DNA of 64,000 bases from Pelorhabdus rhamnosifermentans. GTDB lineage: Bacteria > Bacillota > Negativicutes > UMGS1260. This document shows, piece after piece, positions 43,150 to 51,398 of the stretch. Position 1 is the stretch's first letter. The number at the start of each line of letters is the position of its first letter. Location: positions 124,001 to 188,000 of the forward strand of contig NZ_JAHGVE010000007.1 of assembly GCF_018835585.1 (NCBI RefSeq). The letters are read 5' to 3'. A model generated the notes under the pieces. It was not told where the DNA came from. It was given only the letters and a program-made list of their open reading frames with translations, and ran no database searches. The translations under genes and the position numbers were made by a program.

Positions 43150-44451
43150 ATGAAAGATAAGATCTGTATTGGTTTGCTTGGACTGGGTACTGTTGGTACA
43201 GGTGTGGTAAAAATTATTCAAGAAGATACATGTAACCTTGTTGAAAAGGTGGGTAGGCCCATTGTTGTAAAGAAAATCTTAGTTCGCAATCCGCACAAGG
43301 CACGTGGAGTGAACACAGATGCTGTCATTACAATGAATGTTGATGATATTTTAAACGATCCTGATATTGATATTATTGTGGAAGTTCTTGGCGGGGAAGA
43401 GCCAGCGCGTTCTTTTATTTTGAGGGCTCTTGATGCAGGCAAGCATGTTGTAACAGCAAATAAAAATGTTGTAGCTTTGTATGGCCGGGAGTTTTTTGAG
43501 GCTGCAGAAAGAAACCATGTGGACTTTTTATTTGAAGCCAGTGTGGGTGGTGGGATTCCTATTATTCGTCCACTTAAACAGTGTTTAGCAGCCAACCATA
43601 TTACGGAGATCATGGGCATTGTCAATGGCACAACAAACTTTATTTTAACGAAGATGACCAATGAAAAACTGGATTTTGATGTGACACTTGCTGAAGCGCA
43701 AGCCAAAGGCTATGCTGAAGCGGATCCGACAGCCGATGTTGGCGGACTAGATGCGGCGCGTAAAATCGCGATTTTAGGATCGATTGCTTTTAATACACGT
43801 GTCAATTTAGAAGACGTTTCTGTAGAGGGAATTACGCATATTACGGCACAAGATGTGGATTATGCAGGGCAGCTTGGTTACATTATTAAATTGATTGCCA
43901 TCGCAAAAGAAACGGCTGCTGGACTCAATGTAAGGGTACATCCGGCGTTTATTCCCAAAAATCATCCCTTAGCTTCTGTCAATGATGTATTTAATGCCAT
44001 TTATGTCAAGGGAGATGCTATTGGTGAAGCGATGTTTTATGGTCGGGGTGCTGGTGAAATGCCGACAGCAAGTGCTGTAACAGCTGATATTATTGATGTG
44101 GCGCGTGATATTCATCATGGCGTGAGCAGTCGCATTTTATGTACGTGTTTTGATGATGCCCAGGTATGCGCTGTTGAAAAAACGGAATCGCCTTATTATA
44201 TTCGTTTACTTGTGGAAGATAAGCCAGGCGTTTTGGCAGCTATTGCAGGTGTCTTTGGTGCGCAACAAGTGAGTTTGCATTCGGTTATTCAGAAACGCAA
44301 GGAAGAAGGTCATGCCGAAATTGTACTGATTACTTGGCGTGTGCCTGATGGCAATGTACGCACGGCTTTACGCATTCTTTCTGGTATGCCTATTGTTACG
44401 AAAGTACAAAGTGTGATTCGTGTAGAAGCAGAAGAGATTGATGGAATCTAA
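43150..44451 (+). CDS. hom: Homoserine dehydrogenase
   Basis: This is a 433-residue enzyme with GLLGLGTVGTGVVKII (NAD(P)-binding, 6-21), the catalytic region GIVNGTTNFILTKM and YAEADPTADVGGLDAARK, and a C-terminal ACT domain (about 350-425) for threonine feedback. It reduces aspartate semialdehyde to homoserine, the branch point to threonine and methionine. The gene follows the ACT-domain gene after 28 bases and precedes thrB. A metA gene is at the other end of the window. Confidence 0.97.
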   Translation: MKDKICIGLLGLGTVGTGVVKIIQEDTCNLVEKVGRPIVVKKILVRNPHKARGVNTDAVITMNVDDILNDPDIDIIVEVLGGEEPARSFILRALDAGKHVVTANKNVVALYGREFFEAAERNHVDFLFEASVGGGIPIIRPLKQCLAANHITEIMGIVNGTTNFILTKMTNEKLDFDVTLAEAQAKGYAEADPTADVGGLDAARKIAILGSIAFNTRVNLEDVSVEGITHITAQDVDYAGQLGYIIKLIAIAKETAAGLNVRVHPAFIPKNHPLASVNDVFNAIYVKGDAIGEAMFYGRGAGEMPTASAVTADIIDVARDIHHGVSSRILCTCFDDAQVCAVEKTESPYYIRLLVEDKPGVLAAIAGVFGAQQVSLHSVIQKRKEEGHAEIVLITWRVPDGNVRTALRILSGMPIVTKVQSVIRVEAEEIDGI

Positions 44452-44463
44452 ACGGAGGAAAAT

Positions 44464-45372
44464 ATGTTATCGAAAACCATACGTATACCAGGCACAACCG
44501 CTAATTGTGGTCCCGGATTTGATGCTGTTGGCATGGCTTGTACGATTTATAATTATTTGACTATCGAAGAAACAGGTAATCATGAAATTCATGTGGAGGT
44601 TGAAGGCGAAGGAATCGGACAAATTCCTGATTCTGAAGGTAATATTGCCGTGCAGGCGGCTTTAAGTGTATTTGATCGTGTACATTATGATCATACGGGT
44701 TTTGTTATGAAAATGAAAAATGCCGTCCCTCTTGCACGCGGATTGGGTAGTAGTGCTGCAGCTATTGTGGGTGGTCTTGTGGCAGCTAATTGTTTTACCG
44801 GTGAGCAGTTGTCAACAGCTGAGTTGCTTGATATGGCAACAGCTATTGAGGGACATCCTGATAATGTTGCACCGGCATTATTGGGGGGCGTAACTGTTAG
44901 CTTTATGGATGATGAGATGCATGCCAAGAGTCTGCGCTTTGTACCGCCAACACCACTGGCGATGGTTGTTGCTGTACCTGACTTTTCGCTTGCAACGAGC
45001 GCGGCAAGACAGGTTTTGCCGAAGCACGTAGCTTATCAAGATGCTGTGTTTAATGTAAGTCGCGTGGCCTTGCTTATTGGATCACTCTGCTCTGGCGATT
45101 ATCGTTATTTGTCTAGTGGTCTTGAGGACAAGCTGCATCAGCCTTATCGTAAGCCCTTAATCAAGGGAATTGATAGTGTTTTTGTAGCTGCGCAGCAAGC
45201 AGGTGCCATTGGGACGGCCATTAGTGGTTCGGGTCCTTGCATTATTGCCTTTACGACGAAGAATGCCCAAAAGATCGGTAAGGCCATGGTCCTCGCGTTT
45301 CAAAGCCAGGATATAGGTGCTCGTTATTATGTATTAGAACTCGATACGCAGGGAGCGCAGGAAGTGCTTTAA
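44464..45372 (+). CDS. thrB: Homoserine kinase
   Basis: This 302-residue GHMP kinase has PGTTANCGPGFDAVGMA near the start, the ATP-binding motif VPLARGLGSSAAAIVGG and the C-terminal GTAISGSGPCIIAF. It phosphorylates homoserine for threonine synthesis. It lies 12 bases after hom with an ACGGAGG ribosome site. Confidence 0.97.
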   Translation: MLSKTIRIPGTTANCGPGFDAVGMACTIYNYLTIEETGNHEIHVEVEGEGIGQIPDSEGNIAVQAALSVFDRVHYDHTGFVMKMKNAVPLARGLGSSAAAIVGGLVAANCFTGEQLSTAELLDMATAIEGHPDNVAPALLGGVTVSFMDDEMHAKSLRFVPPTPLAMVVAVPDFSLATSAARQVLPKHVAYQDAVFNVSRVALLIGSLCSGDYRYLSSGLEDKLHQPYRKPLIKGIDSVFVAAQQAGAIGTAISGSGPCIIAFTTKNAQKIGKAMVLAFQSQDIGARYYVLELDTQGAQEVL

Positions 45373-45402
45373 TAATATTGAGAAGCAATAGATAAGTAAC
45401 TA

Positions 45403-45432
45403 TTGACATCTAATGTTCTTATGCGGTATAAT
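45403..45432 (+). promoter_or_regulatory. SigA promoter of tRNA-Pro
   Basis: TTGACA (45403-45408), an 18-base spacer and TATAAT (45427-45432), 13 bases before the tRNA. Confidence 0.85.
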
Positions 45433-45445
45433 ACTTTTTGTCAGT

Positions 45446-45522
45446 CGGGGCGTAGCGCAGCTCGGTAGCGCGCTTCCTTGGGGTGGAAGAGGTCGTGAGT
45501 TCAAATCTCGCCGCTCCGACCA
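45446..45522 (+). tRNA. tRNA-Pro (anticodon GGG)
   Basis: A complete 77-base cloverleaf. The acceptor stem is CGGGGCG with CGCTCCG, the D arm GCGC-AGCTCGGTA-GCGC, the anticodon stem CTTCC/GGAAG around TTGGGGT (anticodon GGG), the T arm GTGAG-TTCAAAT-CTCGC, and the 3' CCA is encoded. The accessory region begins right after it, but I found no copy of the tRNA 3' end further on. Confidence 0.97.
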
Positions 45523-45542
45523 ACTAATAACATAGTAAAATC

Positions 45543-45580
45543 AAGGCTTCTGGACTTTTTGTTCAGAGGTCCTTTTTGTT
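45543..45580 (+). terminator. Terminator after tRNA-Pro
   Basis: An imperfect stem from AAGGCTTCTGGAC (45543-45555) and GTTCAGAGGTCCTT, followed by TTTGTTTT. Confidence 0.75.
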
Positions 45581-45640
45581 TTATGCTGAGTTGGGTCTTG
45601 TTTTGGGCCCAAAAGGATTTGGAAAGGTGGTGCTACTTAA

Positions 45641-45745
45641 ATGAAGGCAGAAGTAAGCTTGAAACATAGACACTTGAAGAAGCCCCAAAATGTGTATTTA
45701 TCGGTACGTAACAGTAATCGGCGCAAGACCGACCACTTTTCTTGA
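45641..45745 (+). CDS. Possible 34-residue basic ORF
   Basis: ATG 45641 follows AAAGGTGGTG and opens a short basic reading frame (KAEVSLKHRHLKKPQ). I recognise nothing in it. It is the first possible gene of the accessory region and may be spurious. Confidence 0.3.
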   Translation: MKAEVSLKHRHLKKPQNVYLSVRNSNRRKTDHFS

Positions 45746-45903
45746 ACTGTTCAATAATAGACATTCATGATTTACTGGCACCACGGTAGTTTTTGTCATT
45801 TTTGTTTATTTATATAGTTGTCAATTAGATAAGCAAATATTTCCATTTTTCATTGCCCCCTTGACGGGGTGCACACCACATTTTTGCTATTTCCAAATAT
45901 GAC

Positions 45904-45943
45904 TTGGTTCAAAAATTTAGCCTCACTCAAGCGAGTGGGGCTT
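45904..45943. repeat. 40-bp repeat with a hairpin, copy 1 of 2
   Basis: TTGGTTCAAAAATTTAGCC leads into the stem AGCCTCACTC (45919-45928) / GAGTGGGGCT (45933-45942). A near-identical copy in the same orientation is at 50611-50649. It functions as a terminator-like element before the convergent tctC-like gene. Confidence 0.75.
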
Positions 45944-45975
45944 ATTTTGATTGATGTAGTTTTGGCTAGTTTTAT

Positions 45976-46998
45976 CTATTGTTTTTGAGATTTGATTAGG
46001 TCTACAATGCCTGTTTCTTGGATGGCTTTAGTTAATTTCTCGCTATCGGATATCCATTTGAGTTGTGATTCTTCAGGATCTAAATATTCAATTTGCATTC
46101 CTAAATTTTCCATGCCTTGTATGAATTCAGGGGAGTTGATCATTACTTTTAATCTTTCTGTCAAAGTAGTTTTTAAGCCAATAGGTAGTTCTTTAGGAAC
46201 TGCTATGCCATACCATTGATCCAACACGATATTAAATCCTAGCTCTTTAAACGTTGGTATCTGTGCAAATACGGGGTCTTTTAGTCGTTTGTCACCTGTC
46301 ACGGCTAGGGCTCTTACTGTGCCACTTTTAACTTGTTCTTTTATTACGGCTGGATTGGTAAAAATAATTTGAACATGCCCACCAAGTAAAGCGGAAGTAA
46401 ATTCAGTAGCGCCACGAAAAGGAACTTGCTCGAGAGTAATGCCAGTAGCGTGAGCAAACATTTCACCAACTATATGATTCAGTGAACCTATACCGCTGTG
46501 ACCAAATTTTAATTGCGTAGGGTGTGTCTTAGTATAGGTAACCAGGTCATCTACCGTTTGCCAGGGTTGGTCAGCTTGGATAGCCATTACAAACGGTATG
46601 ACCGTAGTTTGTGCAAGTGGTTCGATTGCTGTTGGATAATTATATTTAGTTGGCCCGTACAATGAGGGTAATAGTATATCAGTCACAGTCATACCAATTG
46701 TATAACCATCAGGGGCTGACCCTGCCAACTCATTCCATCCAATGGTTCCTGCTCCGCCTGGCTTATTTATGATGGTTAGCGGTTGACCTAGATGTTTTAC
46801 TGCTGTTTTCTCCAATATACGGGCTGTAATATCCAGCCCCCCACCGGCACTGTAGGGTACAATCAAAGTTATAGGTTTATCGGGATATTTTTCAACCTTA
46901 GGCGTAATAATAGTCTCGCTTTGCATGCTTGTACATCCTCCAACCATTATTGAAATAAGTGAAAAGGCCACTAATAAAAGTAAAGAATTTTTTCGCAC
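45976..46998 (-). CDS. TctC-family tricarboxylate-binding lipoprotein
   Basis: This 340-residue exported lipoprotein has a signal peptide and the lipobox MVGGC. It then reads PITLIVPYSAGGGLDITARI, the ligand-binding start of tripartite tricarboxylate transporter (TTT) receptors, with KPGGAGTIGWNELAGSAPDGYT next. TctC receptors bind citrate or other carboxylates and normally work with the membrane proteins TctA and TctB, which are not adjacent. It may serve a distant TTT system. The gene follows the tRNA region and reads toward it. Confidence 0.9.
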   Translation of the reverse strand: MRKNSLLLLVAFSLISIMVGGCTSMQSETIITPKVEKYPDKPITLIVPYSAGGGLDITARILEKTAVKHLGQPLTIINKPGGAGTIGWNELAGSAPDGYTIGMTVTDILLPSLYGPTKYNYPTAIEPLAQTTVIPFVMAIQADQPWQTVDDLVTYTKTHPTQLKFGHSGIGSLNHIVGEMFAHATGITLEQVPFRGATEFTSALLGGHVQIIFTNPAVIKEQVKSGTVRALAVTGDKRLKDPVFAQIPTFKELGFNIVLDQWYGIAVPKELPIGLKTTLTERLKVMINSPEFIQGMENLGMQIEYLDPEESQLKWISDSEKLTKAIQETGIVDLIKSQKQ

Positions 46999-47294
46999 AT
47001 AACCATCTCCTTATTTCCAAAATACTACATTTAACAGGAAAATCCTGCAATTATCTACAACTAAATGTAAAATAATACAAAATTTGATTGATGTTAGCTG
47101 ATTACCTACAATGATACTAAAAATAAGTTGATTGCCCAAAATAAATACACCTGACAACGTGGCCATATTAACAAAATTATTGCTTATTTAGAAAATTATC
47201 ATGATTATCACAATCGCCCGAATAGGAGGCAGCTTTATTTAATATATTAAGAAGGATATTTTTAACAAATGTAGAATTAATATAATGTTATATA

Positions 47295-47507
47295 TTGGCA
47301 GCAAATATCGAAGCAATCTCGAGGAAAAATCAAATTACCAAAACACCTACAGGAGGTGTACGAGTATGGGGTTTTGATTTTGAAATCTTACGAGATGTTG
47401 TTTCCTTAATTGCCACTATATTGGGAATCGCGAAAACATTAATTTGGTTTGAAAACTGGCGGAAAACTAAAAGTAGTTATCATGCACCCAAGCATATAAA
47501 ACGATAG
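47295..47507 (+). CDS. Small hypothetical protein with one hydrophobic segment
   Basis: This 70-residue frame opens at TTG 47295. Residues 27-50 (DFEILRDVVSLIATILGIAK) form an amphipathic or membrane helix, followed by a basic tail. The ribosome site is weak, and an AGGAGGTG at 47350 is not followed by an in-frame start. A terminator immediately downstream supports a transcribed unit. Confidence 0.4.
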   Translation: MAANIEAISRKNQITKTPTGGVRVWGFDFEILRDVVSLIATILGIAKTLIWFENWRKTKSSYHAPKHIKR

Positions 47508-47519
47508 CGATTTTACCAG

Positions 47520-47581
47520 AGCGTCCTATGGACGCTTATTTTGTGTTTAAAACTGCACTGACTATTATCGATTGCCGTTCA
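47520..47581. repeat. Terminator plus repeated 27-bp motif, copy 1 of 2
   Basis: AGCGTCC/GGACGCT (47520-47536) is an intrinsic terminator. From 47555 the sequence GCACTGACTATTATCGATT begins a 27-bp motif repeated at 56163-56188, also behind a terminator. Confidence 0.6.
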
Positions 47582-47663
47582 ACAGTTTTTGTTAGTCAGC
47601 AAGCAGGACAATGGTCCTTTTTATCGAACAGTATATGCAATTAGTAAACTGGAGCATTGGTAG

Positions 47664-47864
47664 ATGGCCGATAATAGAGTGAAAATAAACCTTATATTCT
47701 CAGTGAGTAATGGGAAGGAATTTATAGCTTTAGGACATAATTATTTACTTGTTAATAAAAATGGCAGATTTAAAATTTTGGGTAAAAATCTTGACGAAGT
47801 TATTAAAAGTTTAGAGCTAATGGATAGAAAAGATATTATCAATGAATTTTCTAGTTTTGAATAA
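47664..47864 (+). CDS. Small hypothetical protein
   Basis: This 66-residue soluble protein starts ATG 47664 with GGAGCATTGGTAG upstream. The composition is typical of coding DNA, with alternating hydrophobic residues (KINLIFSVSNGKEFIALG) suggesting a beta-rich fold and a helical C-terminus. I do not recognise a family. Confidence 0.5.
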   Translation: MADNRVKINLIFSVSNGKEFIALGHNYLLVNKNGRFKILGKNLDEVIKSLELMDRKDIINEFSSFE

Positions 47865-47987
47865 ATATAGATTTTTTGTATTCAATCTGTTGACAGGAAT
47901 ATTTTTCTTCTAACGAAGCGTGCTAGAAAGTGGTCAAGGGAGATGTTAACGTTGATTTTCCTAAAGCGTATTAAGAAGGTAATAGCA

Positions 47988-48128
47988 ATGGATAACTGTA
48001 ATGTTAATAAAGATTGTTCATGCCTTAATACGACTTGTAAAAGGCATGGTAAGTGTTGCGAATGCATTAACTTTCATCGTAGTAAAAATGGTATAGTCTT
48101 TTGTATGCATGGTGAAAAGAGTAAGTAA
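47988..48128 (+). CDS. Cys-rich DUF6485-like small protein, copy 1
   Basis: This 46-residue protein holds eight Cys and two His in a CxC-x5-C-x2-HGKCCECINFH pattern, which fits a zinc-binding DUF6485-type protein. Start ATG 47988 has AAGAAGG. A paralog at 50348-50485 shares HGKCCECINFH exactly, and the two are roughly 60% alike. The function is unknown. Confidence 0.75.
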   Translation: MDNCNVNKDCSCLNTTCKRHGKCCECINFHRSKNGIVFCMHGEKSK

Positions 48129-48172
48129 TCCAAAGTCTTATTATTAGGCCGTTCTAGGGCGGTCTTTCTTAT

Positions 48173-48561
48173 TTAATTAAATAGCTCTTGTCCTATTTTA
48201 AATGCCTTAGCCATAAGTTTTTCATTCTGGATTGCCATTTTTGGGTCATTAGCATTAGAGGATATAATTGTATCAATAATATTTAGACCAAGGACTTTAA
48301 ATATGTTGGCGTTAATCTCAAAAATTTGTTTAAATTTATCTGAATTAGATTCTCCGAATGAGTAGGCGAGTACACCGATTGCATATCGTCCTTTATAGCA
48401 CAACCATCCTTCTTCTGGCAAAAGAAACAGCCTTGACAAGGTTTTATATTCATTTCGTTTAATGTGTAGACCTTAGCCTCAACTTCTTCTTTTGGAGATC
48501 CTCTAACAATTTCTTTGACTATGGATGATGTATTGCCATTTTTTCTGGGGCTCCTTGTAAT
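48173..48561 (-). pseudogene. Remnant of a flavodoxin-fold NADPH-dependent FMN reductase
   Basis: Two pieces of one protein family appear in different frames. Minus-strand 48561 to about 48380 reads SPRKNGNTSSIVKEIVRG, then NEMNIKPCQGCFFC and a segment with IKDDMQSVY, which is the N-terminal half with the FMN loop and Cys cluster. From about 48385 to 48173 another frame reads GVLAYSFGESNSDKF and IFKVLGLNIIDTIISSNAND, the usual C-terminal end. The central part, about 70 residues, is missing and the two halves are out of frame. The start codon is also lost (TAG precedes the first piece). Confidence 0.75.
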
Positions 48562-49023
48562 CTATAATACAAGGTTATACTGACGGAGTTATTATTACAA
48601 GTACATACTTTTTAGTTGCATAGTTACAAAATATATACTGATCGGAGATGGTGTATGAAAATGGTATTGGGCATTAAAAGTGGAAAAACAGTTGAATGAA
48701 TAAATAAAGACCATTCTGGTTGATTGATGGAATGGGCTTTATTGCCTATTTTTTTAAAATATATTGCATTTGATACTTTACTTTTTTATTGCGCAGCTGG
48801 AACTGCGCTTTTTTATTTGATTCGTATTCGGAAAAGGAATATTCTGCGGCAAAAACCTTCGGTTATTGTCAGCAAGGCAAATTGCCGGGCTGTTTGTAGG
48901 TAGTAATATCTCACTTGTGCGCCCTGTTACAGCCTAAAAACAGCAGATAAAGGGGACCTTAAGCATAATTAATAATGAGGATTAGGATTTATATTTCTGG
49001 TTAATATGTAATAGAGGTACTTT
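48562..49023. other. Gene-poor stretch with one terminator
   Basis: I see no convincing gene. A 14-residue frame starts at an ATG after GGAGATGGTGT near 48655, which is too short to call. A stem AAAGACCATTC/GGAATGGGCTTT follows near 48707-48743. GCGCAG/CTGCGC at 48791-48808 with TTTTTT is a clear terminator. Confidence 0.6.
48791..48814 (+). terminator. Intrinsic terminator in the gene-poor stretch
   Basis: GCGCAG (48791-48796) pairs with CTGCGC (48803-48808), then TTTTTT. Confidence 0.75.
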
Positions 49024-49722
49024 ATGTTGAAAACAGTTAATCGCATTTGGGAAATTGACTTTTTACGAGGCGTTGCCATCCTACTTATGATTGCCTTACA
49101 TATCATTGTTGACTTAAGTGATTTTTATAACTACCAAGTGAAATACTTATCTGGATTTTGGTATGTGGAAGGCAAAGTGTCGGCCATACTATTTATGTGT
49201 GTTGCCGGTATCAGCAGCACACTAAGTCAAAACAGTGACAGGCACGGTTGTAAGGTTTTCTTGTGGGGAATGATTTTAATGATTATCACTTTCAAATATG
49301 ATACTCAGACTTACATCCGCTTTGGTATTCTTCATTTTTTGGGCATTAGCCTTCTGTCGGTTAGATGGATTAAGCGTTTACCATATTCATGGCTGGCAGT
49401 AATAGCTTTAGTCTCAATCATACTGGGACAAATATTCGCCTCTCGTTATACGTCACTTCCCTATTTACTTCCTATAGGTTTGGTTACACAGGATTTTTCA
49501 TCCATGGACTACTATCCTCTTTTTCCTTGGTACGGTGTATTTATTGTCGGAGTAATGCTAGGTAAAAGATTATATCAAAAAGAAAAACGGAGCTACTTTT
49601 CTTTCACATTTGCGCATCCTTTTGTGGTTTTTGGACAACATTCCTTCATTATTTATTTAATCCATCAACCTATTCTGTTGGCACTTTTGTATGGAATTTA
49701 TAAAGTTAAGATTTTTTCATGA
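49024..49722 (+). CDS. DUF1624 / heparan-alpha-glucosaminide N-acetyltransferase-like membrane protein
   Basis: This is a 232-residue protein with about seven membrane spans. It starts RIWEIDFLRGVAILLMIALH, the signature of DUF1624-type acyltransferase-like proteins, with a conserved His in the first span, and FPWYGVFIVGVMLGK and the C-terminal FGQHSFIIYLIHQPILL follow. Such proteins are thought to transfer acyl groups across the membrane onto sugars. There is no operon partner. Start ATG 49024 has weak AGAGGTAC. Confidence 0.85.
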   Translation: MLKTVNRIWEIDFLRGVAILLMIALHIIVDLSDFYNYQVKYLSGFWYVEGKVSAILFMCVAGISSTLSQNSDRHGCKVFLWGMILMIITFKYDTQTYIRFGILHFLGISLLSVRWIKRLPYSWLAVIALVSIILGQIFASRYTSLPYLLPIGLVTQDFSSMDYYPLFPWYGVFIVGVMLGKRLYQKEKRSYFSFTFAHPFVVFGQHSFIIYLIHQPILLALLYGIYKVKIFS

Positions 49723-49917
49723 TCAAAGAAATAGATTTGTTAATCTGATCAACATATATGATTTAATTCAACTAACGTGAAATAGGTGAGGCGGAATACT
49801 TATCGATGGATAGGCGGCTCATTTTTGCTCGTGTTAGATATTGTTATAATTTAACTAAAGGTAAATTATGTATTTTACCGAATATTATAATAAAAGTGAC
49901 GAAGGGGGAATCCGTTA

Positions 49918-50258
49918 GTGGATATAGAGAACAAGATATTGTTATCTATTTACTCGGCCCAGCAGAATCCTAAGATTCATTTGTCAGAAGTTTATCCAAC
50001 ACTTGAAGCAGAATTAGGTTTAAAATGTTTTGAACTGCTAAAAGTTATTATAAAGTTAGAAGCAAGTGGTATGCTTACTAGAACAGGGAAGAAAGGTTTT
50101 TTTTATTTGTATTAACCCCGGAAGGTCGGGCGTATGTTGAAAAGGTTAATAAGGACTGTGTCGAGAAAGTTAGCGATGCTGCAAAAAATGGATGGTCTTG
50201 TCTCTCATTAATGCTTATAGAAATATTTAAAGATAAGATAACTAGTATAACTCAATGA
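49918..50258 (+). pseudogene. Winged-helix-like protein split by a frameshift at a T8 run
   Basis: The frame starting GTG 49918 (RBS AAGGGGG) gives a winged-helix-like N-terminus (ELLKVIIKLEASGMLTRTG). It stops at 50113-50115, just after eight T residues (50097-50104). Reading one base back continues LTPEGRAYVEKVNKDC for about 49 more residues to TGA 50256-50258, where a terminator begins. The joined product, about 113 residues, looks like a single DNA-binding protein. T-TTT-TTT is a possible -1 slippery site, so this may be a broken gene, a sequencing error or real slippage. Confidence 0.6.
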
Positions 50259-50280
50259 GCGTCCTCCGGGGCGCTTTTAT
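50258..50280 (+). terminator. Terminator after the frameshifted gene
   Basis: AGCGTCC (50258-50264) pairs with GGGCGCT (50269-50275), then TTTTAT. The core GTCC-TCCG-GGGC recurs in other small-gene terminators of the region. Confidence 0.75.
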
Positions 50281-50347
50281 TAAAGGCAGGAATAATATAT
50301 CTCAAAGTTGAATATCTTTCGAAAATGAATTTAGGAGGAATATCACC

Positions 50348-50485
50348 ATGGCTAATTGTAACGAAGATAATTGCACCTGTCCAAAAGTTGACTGCGAGAG
50401 GCATGGAAAGTGTTGTGAGTGTATAAATTTTCATTGTAACATAGAAGGTAAAGTATTTTGCATGCGTGATCAAGAAAGTAAATAA
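50348..50485 (+). CDS. Cys-rich DUF6485-like small protein, copy 2
   Basis: This 45-residue protein contains CTCPKVDCERHGKCCECI and then NFHCNIEGKVFCM, with eight or more Cys in the same spacing as the copy at 47988. AGGAGGA precedes ATG 50348 at ideal distance. The two genes lie 2.2 kb apart on the same strand and are probably duplicates. A zinc-binding role is inferred from the Cys/His pattern. Confidence 0.78.
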   Translation: MANCNEDNCTCPKVDCERHGKCCECINFHCNIEGKVFCMRDQESK

Positions 50486-50831
50486 TTCTGGCCGTCGAAA
50501 AAATTTTATCTAACTTTCTGGGCAATTCATAATGGGCGGTTGCAAGCCACTGCTCAATTCTGGGTGGTTTAAGACTGACTGCTGAAAATAAGCAATGGAG
50601 TTTCTGGCCTTTGGTTCAAGAATATAGCCTCACTCAACGAGTGGGGCTTCATTTTATTTCTGTCGCCATTAGTTTGCAAGTGAGAGATAAGTCATGTCAC
50701 CCTGCGTAATCTTTTGTAGTGATATGGAGCCAAACACTTTTGTACAACTAGAGGTAGTAAAAGTTGTCATATGTTATAAGTACAATGAATAAAATATTGA
50801 TTTAATGGGTATACTATTATGGGAGATGAAT
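50486..50831. other. Non-coding stretch with repeat copy 2
   Basis: No gene is seen. It holds an imperfect stem near 50533-50560 and the second copy of the 40-bp hairpin repeat at 50611-50649. Confidence 0.6.
50611..50649. repeat. 40-bp repeat with a hairpin, copy 2 of 2
   Basis: TTGGTTCAAGAATATAGCC leads into AGCCTCACTC (50626-50635) / GAGTGGGGCT (50639-50648). It matches the copy at 45904-45943 in all but a few positions and has the same orientation. Confidence 0.75.
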
Positions 50832-51056
50832 ATGGAAAAAGCAAATAGTGACTTAAAGAGCTATAGTCTCAGTTCAGAAGAAATTGAAGCATTATTACAA
50901 GCTGATTATGGAGATAAAATAATACCAGTTAATCACGCAAAGTTACAGAAACAACAAAGGGATAAGCAACGCCTAGCTGCTATGCAGGATAGGTTTAAAG
51001 CCAGAAGTACTGAAATCGAAAATATAGAAGAGCTAGACATTTATGAAGAGCCTTAA
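50832..51056 (+). CDS. Small acidic helical protein
   Basis: This 74-residue protein is predicted helical with many Gln, Glu and Lys (LSSEEIEALLQADYGDK). ATG 50832 follows GGGAGATGAAT; ATG 50826 and an earlier start at 50805 are possible. I recognise no family. The gene is single. Confidence 0.55.
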   Translation: MEKANSDLKSYSLSSEEIEALLQADYGDKIIPVNHAKLQKQQRDKQRLAAMQDRFKARSTEIENIEELDIYEEP

Positions 51057-51131
51057 GGGTTCTTTTTTTGAATTTGAGAAAAGGTTACTATGTTAAATAA
51101 GTATGTTCTTCATGAAAAGAGCAATCATAGT

Positions 51132-51398
51132 CTAGTCAAAGGCATCGATAAGTTTTTTATCACCACAAACTACGTTATACCAATACGTTGAACTTATTTC
51201 ACTAACAACTATTCTATCGTTAGGTTGTAAAGATTTCAGTAGGTTATCACATAGAGTTTCGCAAGTATCTGATGATGATACTATCCAACAAGAGTCTGCT
51301 AATTTACAAGCTTTAGGAAGTATTTCAATTTCATGAGTTATTTTACTTTGGTTTACTGCGGACTTTTCATATAAGTCATATATTATTACTTGTGGCAT
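51132..51398 (-). CDS. SinR/Cas2-like ferredoxin-fold small protein (tentative)
   Basis: This 88-residue protein begins with a strand IIYDLYEKSAVN, has a central KLADSCWIVSSSDTCETLCDNL and ends NVVCGDKKLIDAF. The order of a beta strand with Asp, a helix, a CWIV strand and a helix of residues resembles the small stand-alone SinR-family/Cas2-like proteins. No CRISPR array or cas gene is near. AAGGAGAGAATC precedes the start at 51398, a strong ribosome site. The assignment is from pattern only. Confidence 0.6.
   Translation of the reverse strand: MPQVIIYDLYEKSAVNQSKITHEIEILPKACKLADSCWIVSSSDTCETLCDNLLKSLQPNDRIVVSEISSTYWYNVVCGDKKLIDAFD

Noticed and set aside
45446-45522. tRNA-Pro as attachment site of an integrated island
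   Set aside because: No copy of the tRNA 3' end was found further downstream and no integrase gene lies next to it.
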